Assembly: GCA_963665935.1 (NCBI GenBank)
Contig: OY762510.1
Coordinates: 496,001-560,000, forward strand
Direction: 5' to 3'
Origin: Syntrophus sp963665935
GTDB lineage: Bacteria > Desulfobacterota > Syntrophia > Syntrophales > Syntrophaceae
Length of the DNA: 64,000 nucleotides
Below are positions 10,186-17,373 of this stretch, one piece after another; positions within the stretch are counted from its first letter, which is position 1, and each line of letters opens with the position of its first letter. The notes beneath the pieces were generated by a model that saw only the letters and a program-made list of their open reading frames with translations, was not told the origin of the DNA and made no database searches. Made by a program: the position numbers and the translations under genes.

Positions 10186-10207
10186 AACCGAGGAAGGATC
10201 GCCGTTC

Positions 10208-11500
10208 ATGAGAATCGCCAACCGCGCCAGACCCGCCCACCGCAATCCCTGGGCCTGGGTGCCGACGCTCTATTTGGCGGAAGGCATTCCTTACATCCTG
10301 GTCACGACGGTCTCGGTGATCCTCTACAAGAACCTCGGGATTTCCAACACGGACATCGCCCTGTACACGAGCTGGCTCTATTTGCCCTGGGTCATGAAAC
10401 CCCTGTGGAGCCCCCTGGTGGACATGATCCGGACCAAGCGGTTCTGGATCGTCCTCATGCAACTCCTCGTAGGGGCGTCGCTGGCCTGCATCGCCCTGAC
10501 GCTTCCCACGTCCGCCTTTTTCCGCTATTCCCTGGCCTTCTTCTGGATCATGGCCTTCAGCTCGGCCACCCACGACATCGCCGCGGACGGTTTCTACATG
10601 CTCGGGCTGGAGCAGTACCAGCAGGCCGCCTTCGTGGGCGTGCGCACCCTTTTCTACCGCATCGCCGTCATCGCCGCCAAGGGCATCCTCGTCGTCTTTG
10701 CCGGCCACCTGCAATCCAGTGGTTCCAGCGTGACGACGGCCTGGTCGGTCACCTTCTTCCTGGGAGCCGCCATCTTTCTGGCCTTCGCCCTCTATTCCGC
10801 CCTTGTCCTGCCCTATCCGCCAACGGACGCACCCGCTCCCCACACCGCGGCTTCCCCCCACATGACGGCGGACGTCCTGCACATTTTCGCCCTTTATTTC
10901 CGGAGGAAGGAAATCTTTGTCATCGTCGCCTTTTTCCTCTTCTACCGTTTTGCCGAAGCGCAGCTGGTCAAGATGGTCGCCCCCTTCCTCCTGGACCCCC
11001 GCGCACGAGGTGGTCTGGGACTGACGACGGGTGAAGTGGGGATCGTTTACGGAACCGTCGGCGCGGCGGCCGTGATGCTGGGCGGACTCCTTGGAGGATA
11101 CGTCATCTCCCGCCAGGGCTTGAAGTTCTGGCTCTGGCCCATGGTGCTGATCATGCACCTGCCCGTGCTCGTCTTCGTCTACCTCTCCCAGACCCAGCCG
11201 GAAAACCTGCTGATCATCAACGCCGCCGTCGCCGTGGAACAGTTCGGCTACGGGTTCGGCTTCACGGCCTATTCCCTCTTCATGATCATGGTTGCCGAAG
11301 GTCCTTACAAGACGGTTCACTACGCCCTCGGCACGGGGATCATGGCCCTGGGGATGATGATCCCCGGCATGACCAGCGGCTGGCTGCAGGAGCTGCTCGG
11401 CTATCCCCACTTTTTCCTGTGGATCGCCCTCTCGACGATCCCCGGTTTTATCGTCGCGGCCCTGGTGAAGATCGATCCGGCATACGGGAAAAAAGCATGA
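10208..11500 (+). CDS. ampG: AmpG-like MFS permease (probable muropeptide importer)
   Basis: A 430-residue inner-membrane protein with about twelve hydrophobic helices. The first helix region contains WVPTLYLAEGIPYILVTT, typical of the AmpG/PAT branch of the major facilitator superfamily, which imports anhydro-muropeptides. The cytoplasmic loop after helix 2 (LPWVMKPLWSPLVDMIRTKR) carries the MFS motif A position. The stretch SSATHDIAADGFYM in helix 4 is also AmpG-like. It starts 22 bases after the SpoIID stop behind a GGAAGG site. Genes for a MurU-like and an AmgK-like enzyme follow, which makes muropeptide or amino-sugar import the best guess. AmpG-family proteins in other lineages can carry other substrates. 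Confidence 0.75.
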   Translation: MRIANRARPAHRNPWAWVPTLYLAEGIPYILVTTVSVILYKNLGISNTDIALYTSWLYLPWVMKPLWSPLVDMIRTKRFWIVLMQLLVGASLACIALTLPTSAFFRYSLAFFWIMAFSSATHDIAADGFYMLGLEQYQQAAFVGVRTLFYRIAVIAAKGILVVFAGHLQSSGSSVTTAWSVTFFLGAAIFLAFALYSALVLPYPPTDAPAPHTAASPHMTADVLHIFALYFRRKEIFVIVAFFLFYRFAEAQLVKMVAPFLLDPRARGGLGLTTGEVGIVYGTVGAAAVMLGGLLGGYVISRQGLKFWLWPMVLIMHLPVLVFVYLSQTQPENLLIINAAVAVEQFGYGFGFTAYSLFMIMVAEGPYKTVHYALGTGIMALGMMIPGMTSGWLQELLGYPHFFLWIALSTIPGFIVAALVKIDPAYGKKA

Positions 11501-11564
11501 ATCCTGGTGATGCCCGTGACAAGAATGAACGGGCGGAATTTTGAAACGAAAGAAGCTGCCCGAA

Positions 11565-12293
11565 ATGAATGCCTCCGATTCCCCCTTTGTCAAAACGGCC
11601 TTCGTCCTGGGTGCGGGACTTGGATTCCGACTCCGCCCCCTGACGGAAACCTGCCCCAAGCCTCTCCTGCCGGTCCGGGGCCGTCCGCTGATTACCTATG
11701 CCCTGGATCACCTCCGCTCCGTCGGCATCCGGCGCTTTATCATCAACACCCACCACTGCGCCGACCGCTACCAGGAGGCCTTTCCCGACGGGCAGTGGCG
11801 CGGCATCCCTATTTCCTTCCGCTTTGAGCCCCTTCTTCTCGATACCGGCGGCGGGCTAAAGAACATCGAAGATCTCTTGGTTGAAGACGATCGGGTGCTG
11901 GTGTACAATGGCGACATCCTGACGGATCTACCCTTGGAGCGGTTGATTGCGGCCCACAGGGCCCAGGGTCGGGAAGTCACCCTGGCCCTGCGCAGTACGG
12001 GAGAACCGGCCAATGTCTGCCTCAACGAACGGGATGAGATCTGCGATATGCGCTTTCTGCTCGGCAATCCCGGAACCCGCCGCTGCCTCTTTTCTGGGAT
12101 CTATCTGGTGGAAAAGGCCTTTCTCCGGCGGATGAAATCCGGTGATCCCGTTTCCCTCGTCCCGGTCCTGGTCGACATGCTGCGCGAATCTCCCGGATCG
12201 GTGGGGAGCGTGGTCCTTGACGAGGGCATCTGGCATGATATAGGCTCCCTGGAGGCCTACGGAGAGATCAATCGCCCTGGAAATGAAATCTAG
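11565..12293 (+). CDS. Sugar-1-phosphate nucleotidyltransferase, MurU-like
   Basis: A nucleotidyltransferase of the GT-A-like fold, 242 residues from this ATG. The activation loop is slightly unusual: LGAGLGFRLRPLTETCPKP instead of LAAGxGTRxRPxT. Other landmarks are ETGG-like LDTGGGLKN, a metal-binding VLVYNGDIL, and IWHDIGSLEAYGEIN at the end. The neighbour is an AmgK-like kinase and an AmpG-like importer lies upstream. In Pseudomonas, AmgK makes MurNAc-1-phosphate and MurU converts it to UDP-MurNAc, bypassing fosfomycin-sensitive de novo synthesis. Function by analogy is inference; a mannose or heptose nucleotidyltransferase is the alternative. An in-frame TTG at 11541 could also be the start. 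Confidence 0.72.
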   Translation: MNASDSPFVKTAFVLGAGLGFRLRPLTETCPKPLLPVRGRPLITYALDHLRSVGIRRFIINTHHCADRYQEAFPDGQWRGIPISFRFEPLLLDTGGGLKNIEDLLVEDDRVLVYNGDILTDLPLERLIAAHRAQGREVTLALRSTGEPANVCLNERDEICDMRFLLGNPGTRRCLFSGIYLVEKAFLRRMKSGDPVSLVPVLVDMLRESPGSVGSVVLDEGIWHDIGSLEAYGEINRPGNEI

Positions 12294-12350
12294 AAGAATC
12301 TTCGTAAAAAGATGCCCATACAAAAGGAACAACAACATCAAGGAGACTTT

Positions 12351-13411
12351 ATGAATACACCGGGTGCCGATACTGACCTTCATCGCCGGATAGCCGACTT
12401 CGCCCTCCGGACGCTTGCTCTCCCGCCGGAAACGCCACTGCAGCTGACCCAGATTGCCAAGGGCGGTTCAGATCGAATGTTTTACCGCCTCTCCTGCAGA
12501 ATTGAATGCGAATCTCGAGTCGCCCCCATGGAAGTGGGGGGAGAATATTCGGTTATCGTCATGCACTACAACCAGGACAACAGGGAAGACACCGTTTATG
12601 CCGAAATCGCAGACTTTCTCCTGGAGCTTAGGGTCGCCGCACCGACGATTCTGGCCCATGATCCGAAGGACTGTTTTGTGGTGATGGAAGATCTGGGCAC
12701 TGAAGATCTGTGGAGCTATCGCAACGAAAAATGGATAACCCGCCGTGGCTTTTATGTGCGGACCCTGATGCATGCCAACCGTCTGCACCGGTACCTCCAG
12801 GATGACGGCGGCGTCCAGCCTCCCAAAATGATGAACGGCTATGACATGTCCCTTTATCGCTGGGAACGCCGGTATTTCCTGGAAGAATTCGTAGGCCCCG
12901 TCTGCGGGATTTCCCTATCACCGGAGGAGGAGGGCGCCCTGGAAGAGGAAGGGGCGGCACTCGCCCGTCGCCTCATGCTTTCCGGTGAAGGTCTGATCCA
13001 CCGTGATCTCCAGTCCCAGAACATCATGATTCATGAACTTGCACCGGTACTCATCGATTTCCAGGGAATGCGGAAGGGATCACCCTTTTACGACCTGGGT
13101 CGCTTCTTTATGACCCTTATGTATCCCTGACTCCCGATGAACGCCTGGAGCTTCTTGAATTCTACTATAGCCTGTCTCCCCGGGACATTCCCTGGGAGGA
13201 TTTCGTAACCCTCTTTTACGAGGGCTCAGCCCAGCGACTGATGCAGGCCTTGGGCGCTTACGGCTTCCTGGGACTCCGGAAAGGGAAGTCCGCCTTCCTG
13301 GCCCACATTCCCAACGGTCTCCGCAATCTTCTGGACACCGCCTCCCACGTCTCCTCCCTGCCCTGCCTGCAAGACCTGGCCGCCCGCTGTCACGCCACCC
13401 TGAAACACTGA
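12351..13411 (+). pseudogene. AmgK-like aminoglycoside-phosphotransferase-fold sugar kinase, broken by a frameshift
   Basis: The ATG at 12351 follows an AAGGAG site. The first frame shows a phosphotransferase fold: KGGSDRMFYRL near the N-terminus, the catalytic loop HRDLQSQNIMI and the metal-binding LIDFQGMRKGSPFYDLG. It then stops early at 13130. A second frame continues without interruption as SLLYDPYVSLTPDERLELL and on to a stop at 13409-13411, exactly what intact relatives show after YDLG. One missing base near 13097-13100 (in CTGGGTCGC) explains the shift. Repaired, the product would be about 353 residues, near the usual AmgK length. Either the gene is inactivated or this is a sequencing error in a G run. 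It pairs with the MurU-like gene 57 bases upstream. Confidence 0.8.
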
Positions 13412-13542
13412 AGGGGAAGCGGTCGAACCTGTTCCGGCCAACGGTTGATTTTTTTGACAAAGGAATCCTTTTGTTGACTTGCCTTTCCTGTTACTTGGAT
13501 CTATTTTATTCCTATCGGATAGAGAAAGGGGAGTAACTGGTT

Positions 13543-14394
13543 ATGGAGCAGAAAGAGCAGAGTCTCAAAGAAGAAATCCTCCGCTTCTGCCGGGAGCGGG
13601 ATGTGGAACTCGTGGGATTCGCCCCTGTGGAGCGGTGGGATGCGTTCGGCGAGGTACCGGCCGAGTTCCGTCCGCGGGCTCTCTGGCCCTTTTCCCGCAC
13701 GGTGATCGTGATGGGGCTGCCGATGCTGCTGCCGATCGTGGAAACAACGCCCTCGGTGCTCCACAAGGAGATGTACACCGTCGTGAACCACAAGCTCGAC
13801 ACGCTGGCCTACGAACTGGCCAATTTCCTCAACGGGAAGGGTTACGCCTCCTCCTTTTTCTGCCGCGATACCTATGCCAACCTCAAGGCGCTGCGGAATG
13901 CCCCCTTTGCCGCTTTCAGCCACGTCATGGCGGCGAAATACGCAGGATTGGGCACGATCGGCGTCAGCCATTGCCTGCTGACCCAGGCCTATGGCCCACG
14001 GGTACGCTTCGTCTCGGTCTTCACCTCCGCAGAGCTGCCCGGTGACCCGCTGCTGACGGAAGAACTCTGCATCAAGTGCGGGGTCTGCGCCAAATGCTGC
14101 CCGAAAAAGGCCCTGGTCATGCGGAAGGATCAGGTGATCGGGGACTACGACAAAACCGCCTGCCTGGAGATGCACGAGGAGCTGGTGCGGCGGCGGTGTT
14201 ACCCCTGCGGGATCTGCACCAAGGTCTGCCCCATCGGCAAGGATCGCCGCCTTTACGGCGGGAAAGAGATTCAGCGTAAATACCTGGAAGAAGCGAAGGC
14301 GCTGGCCGCCAATCCCGACGATCCTGCCTATGCCTCCTGGACCCACATCCGCAAGTGGGGCAGTCTCCCCGAAGCCCCATCGGGAGGTGAATAG
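13543..14394 (+). CDS. QueG-like / COG1600 4Fe-4S ferredoxin-type reductase
   Basis: A 283-residue iron-sulfur protein of the epoxyqueuosine-reductase-like family. The N-terminal half matches the corrinoid-binding-type domain of that family (GLGTIGVSHCLLTQAYGPRVRFVSVFT). Two cubane sites follow: CIKCGVCAKCCP at about residue 175 and CYPCGICTKVCP at about 222. It is shorter than true QueG (about 380) and lacks the C-terminal HEAT-like part, so it may be one of the family members of unknown substrate. queA and tgt for queuosine synthesis are in the window but 28 kb away. The ATG follows GGGGAG with 9 bases spacing. Cytoplasmic. Confidence 0.75.
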   Translation: MEQKEQSLKEEILRFCRERDVELVGFAPVERWDAFGEVPAEFRPRALWPFSRTVIVMGLPMLLPIVETTPSVLHKEMYTVVNHKLDTLAYELANFLNGKGYASSFFCRDTYANLKALRNAPFAAFSHVMAAKYAGLGTIGVSHCLLTQAYGPRVRFVSVFTSAELPGDPLLTEELCIKCGVCAKCCPKKALVMRKDQVIGDYDKTACLEMHEELVRRRCYPCGICTKVCPIGKDRRLYGGKEIQRKYLEEAKALAANPDDPAYASWTHIRKWGSLPEAPSGGE

Positions 14395-14440
14395 CAGCAG
14401 GGATAGAGTTAGGCATCAGTAAGGAGAAGGAGCAGAAGCC

Positions 14441-15211
14441 ATGGAGCTGAGCAAATTTTTGGAGTCCTTGACGACGCTTTTAAGGGAAGAGCCATCAACG
14501 ACGGAGAAAATCCGCCAGGCCCGCGCCCTCCTTTCCCGCTTGACGGCCTCGGGCGACTGGTTCCGGGAAAACATGGCCCGTCTCATCCTGGATCAAACCT
14601 GGCGGGCCAATCAGCGACCCTCCATCTGGCCCAATGAAGTATCCATTGCCTGGAGTGTCGATCCGAATTTTTCCATGCTGGCCTACATCTGGGAGCCGGG
14701 AATGGTGGATACCGTTCACGACCACGGTTCCTGGGGCGTGGTGGCCACCCTTTTCGGATCTGTTGACGAAATCAAATATTCGCGCCTCGATGACGGAAGC
14801 CGGGAGGGCTTCGCCGACCTCCGCCCCCATTCGCCAATCGTAATGAATCCAAGCGAGACGACGGCTATCCTGCCGCTGGATGCAGGGATCCATCGCCTCG
14901 GTAATCTGGCACAGGGATACAGCATCACGATCCATGTATACGGGAAACCGGTACGTTGGGGATCCATTCGCTATTTCTATCCCGAAGAAAAACGGGTGAC
15001 CGTGGTCTATCCGCCGCCAATTCACAAGGCAGCCCTGGCGATCCGCTCCCTGGCCGATATCCACACACCCTGGGCGGAGGATCTGCTAAACACGGTCCTC
15101 ATGGAAAACGTACCGGATGTTTTGAAAAGGGAATGCGAACAGGTTCTCTCCCGGCGGGCAAAGGGAACGAAATCGCAACAACAATCATTGAAAGGACAGG
15201 AGGGGAAATGA
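14441..15211 (+). CDS. Cysteine-dioxygenase-type cupin protein
   Basis: A 256-residue cupin of the cysteine dioxygenase / 3-mercaptopropionate dioxygenase family. The expected mononuclear iron ligands are visible: His93 and His95 in VHDHGSWGVV and His151 in DAGIHRLGN. The first cupin strand region (MLAYIWEPGMVDTVHDH) is typical. Classical members need O2, which is unexpected in a genome that looks strictly anaerobic; oxygen detoxification, a different reaction, or use under micro-oxic exposure are possible. The stop overlaps the start of the flavoprotein gene (ATGA), so the two are probably co-translated and may share a thiol or redox role. That last point is inference. Confidence 0.72.
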   Translation: MELSKFLESLTTLLREEPSTTEKIRQARALLSRLTASGDWFRENMARLILDQTWRANQRPSIWPNEVSIAWSVDPNFSMLAYIWEPGMVDTVHDHGSWGVVATLFGSVDEIKYSRLDDGSREGFADLRPHSPIVMNPSETTAILPLDAGIHRLGNLAQGYSITIHVYGKPVRWGSIRYFYPEEKRVTVVYPPPIHKAALAIRSLADIHTPWAEDLLNTVLMENVPDVLKRECEQVLSRRAKGTKSQQQSLKGQEGK

Positions 15212-15927
15212 GGGGACTCATCTTGAATGGAAGTGCAAGAGGTCAGAAGGGCGTAACCGGAAAGATGCTGGATGCCCTCACCAGGGGACTCACGAAAGCA
15301 AGTGTCGAATTAAAAACCTTTGAGCTTCGCAGGATGTCCATCTCCCCCTGCACGGGCTGCCTGTCCTGCATGCACAAAAACCCGGGCATATGCGTCCTTC
15401 AGGATGACATGAGCCCGATCTACGAAGCCCTCAAGGCTTCCGACCTGCTGATCATGGCAACGCCCCTGTATGTGGACACCATGTCCGCCCAGTTGAAGAC
15501 AGTTATGGACCGCTGCCTTGCCTGCCTTCAGCCTTTCCTGGTAAAAGATGAAACAGGAAGGGTCCGCCATCCCTTCAACTGGCGCATGCCCGCAAAGTTT
15601 CTGCTGCTGTCCACTTCCGCCTTCCCGGAACCGGAAGTCTTCGCTGCCCTCATCGCCACCTTCCGGGCGGAGGCGGCCAACTTCAATTCCAAAACCGTTG
15701 GAGAAATCTGCATCCCCGGATCAATCGCCTTACAGATGGAGCCGGAATTGCTGGACCGGCATCTGTCCCTCCTCGAAGAAGCCGGTAAAGTCCTGGCTGG
15801 AACGGGAAGCATCCCCGAAGCCCTTCTCCGGGAACTCAACACCCCTCCCTTCGACGTTGAACGTTATCTCCAGGTAGCGTCGAAATATGAGGACTGGTGC
15901 CGGGTACAACTGAGCAAAAGAGGATAA
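15208..15927 (+). CDS. NADPH-dependent FMN reductase / iron-sulfur flavoprotein family
   Basis: The ATG at 15208 sits in an ATGA overlap with the cupin stop and follows AGGAGGGG. Longer frames reading in from upstream are not needed. The 239-residue product starts with the flavodoxin-like GLILNGSARGQKGVTGKM, which binds FMN phosphate. It has a cysteine cluster CTGCLSCMHKNPGIC at about 49-63, as in iron-sulfur flavoproteins, and ATPLYVDTMSAQLK as the second flavin loop. Likely a cytoplasmic electron-transfer or quinone/FMN reductase. Its last 26 codons (from 15850) are the source of a second, diverged copy at 19649-19719 on the far side of the ATPase/TPR pair. Confidence 0.82.
   Translation: MRGLILNGSARGQKGVTGKMLDALTRGLTKASVELKTFELRRMSISPCTGCLSCMHKNPGICVLQDDMSPIYEALKASDLLIMATPLYVDTMSAQLKTVMDRCLACLQPFLVKDETGRVRHPFNWRMPAKFLLLSTSAFPEPEVFAALIATFRAEAANFNSKTVGEICIPGSIALQMEPELLDRHLSLLEEAGKVLAGTGSIPEALLRELNTPPFDVERYLQVASKYEDWCRVQLSKRG
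15850..15917 (+). repeat. Flanking repeat, copy A (3' end of the flavoprotein gene)
   Basis: This stretch, coding for FDVERYLQVASKYEDWC and the bases after it, is repeated at 19649-19719. By eye the two copies agree at about 62 of 69 aligned positions, with a 2-base insertion in copy B. Copy A is inside an intact gene; copy B is not. Confidence 0.85.
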
Positions 15928-15965
15928 AACCTCCTTTATTCTTATGTTCTTAATATTATAATGAC

Positions 15966-15995
15966 TTGACATTCAAATCTTCATCCTTCTATAAA
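15966..15995 (+). promoter_or_regulatory. Sigma-70-type promoter of the ATPase/TPR pair
   Basis: TTGACA at 15966-15971 and TATAAA at 15990-15995 are 18 bases apart, 71 bases before the GTG of the ATPase gene. This is one of the best -35/-10 matches in the window. It lies in AT-rich DNA just after copy A of the flanking repeat. Confidence 0.6.
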
Positions 15996-16066
15996 TTCAA
16001 AGCTGAAGGAACAAACGATTATTCAATCCATGATGACCTCATCAAGACCGGCACAGGGAGGAAAAA

Positions 16067-17371
16067 GTGACCCCGGATATTCAGAAAAGACTAAGAGAAT
16101 TCTATAACAACCTCTTTGACAGACCGCTGGATCCCGGTGACCGATACTATGAACCCTTTCTCGAAGGCCGAGGGGATCCGATCCAGAATCTGTCCACAAA
16201 AATCAGTTGGAGTGAAGCAGCCAGCGTCAACCTCGTTACGGGACAACGGGGAAGTGGAAAAAGCACGGAATTGAGACGCCTGAAGAGGCTTCTCGAGAAC
16301 CATGGCTGTGTCGTTTTTTTATGCGACATGAGTCTCTTTATGAACCTGACGACTGCTGTCGAAATTACTGATTTTTTCATTTCGATCATGGGCGCCCTGA
16401 GCGAAGAGATCGAAAAAAAGTACGGCGAAGACCCAAGCCGTGAGGGATTCTGGGAACGATTCCGCAAGTTTCTGCAGACGGAAGTTCAGATCGAAAGCAT
16501 CAAGGTCGGAGGAGGCATCCATGGATTTAAGGCAAATCTGGCTGCCTCTCTCAAGGATGATCCGAGTTTCCGGCAACTTCTTCAGAAAAATAGCCGCGGC
16601 CATGTAGCCCGGCTGATTCAGCAGGCTCAAGAATATGCCACGGAAATTGTGAATTATGTCCGGGAAAAGGAAGGTGATCCCAACAAAAAGGTTGTGATGC
16701 TCGTCGATTCCGTCGAGCAGATCCGAGGCGTCGGCACCGATGCGGAAAACGTCTACTCGAGCGTGGAAAACCTGTTCTCCGGCCATGCAGATAAACTCCG
16801 CCTGCCGCTGCTCCATGTTGTCTACACCATTCCCCCCTATCTCACACCGATCGTACCGGGACTTGGGCGATTGCTGGGCGGCGGTACGGTCTGCAACCTT
16901 CCCAGCATCCACGTGCGAAAGCGCGATGCGCAAACGAATACCTGCAGTGAAGACGAGAAGGGGCTGAAAATCATGCGGGACGTGATTTCCCGCCGCTATT
17001 CCCAATGGACAGATTTTTTCACAACCGGACAGGTGAACCGGATCGCCCTGGCCACGGGAGGCGATCTGAGGGAATTTTTCCGCATGATCCGGGAGTGCCT
17101 CGTTCAAGCCGCCAATGACGAAAAAATCTCCCTGACGGACGATATCCTCCGGAATGTTGAAAACATGCTTCGTCGCGACATGCTTCCCATTGCTACGGAG
17201 GATATGAAATGGCTTCAGGGAATCATGTGCAGCAAGCGGCCCAATCTGGACAAGATTCAGGAACTGCCGCGCCTGGCCCGTTTCTTCGATACCCACCTTG
17301 TCCTCAATTACCGTAATGATGACGACTGGTACGACATTCACCCGCTGATCCAGTCGGAAATCGGAGGATAG
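16067..17371 (+). CDS. AAA/STAND-like P-loop ATPase, partner of the TPR protein
   Basis: A 434-residue protein starting with GTG behind GGGAGG. Walker A is GQRGSGKST (residues 59-67), and a Walker B-like strand is KVVMLVDSVEQI at about 208-220. The layout (short N-terminal arm, P-loop, long insert, VVYTIPPYL, then a helical region with ATGGDLREFFRMIRECL) resembles ORC/AAA_16 or STAND-type switch ATPases. No nuclease, protease or membrane part is visible. The stop is 2 bases from the start of the TPR gene, so they form one unit. I do not recognise a named family. A sensor/effector or defence role is inferred from the ATPase+TPR pairing and the insertion-like boundaries. Confidence 0.7.
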   Translation: MTPDIQKRLREFYNNLFDRPLDPGDRYYEPFLEGRGDPIQNLSTKISWSEAASVNLVTGQRGSGKSTELRRLKRLLENHGCVVFLCDMSLFMNLTTAVEITDFFISIMGALSEEIEKKYGEDPSREGFWERFRKFLQTEVQIESIKVGGGIHGFKANLAASLKDDPSFRQLLQKNSRGHVARLIQQAQEYATEIVNYVREKEGDPNKKVVMLVDSVEQIRGVGTDAENVYSSVENLFSGHADKLRLPLLHVVYTIPPYLTPIVPGLGRLLGGGTVCNLPSIHVRKRDAQTNTCSEDEKGLKIMRDVISRRYSQWTDFFTTGQVNRIALATGGDLREFFRMIRECLVQAANDEKISLTDDILRNVENMLRRDMLPIATEDMKWLQGIMCSKRPNLDKIQELPRLARFFDTHLVLNYRNDDDWYDIHPLIQSEIGG

Positions 17372-17373
17372 TC

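Noticed and set aside
10136..11659. A 507-codon minus strand open frame
   Set aside because: It is opposite the AmpG-like gene and unusually rich in His, Gly and Asp, as expected from a reverse-read membrane protein gene.
14956..15207. Long N-terminal extension of the flavoprotein
   Set aside because: The extension lies inside the cupin gene in another frame; AGGAGGGG and the flavodoxin start GLILNGSARG fix the start at 15208.
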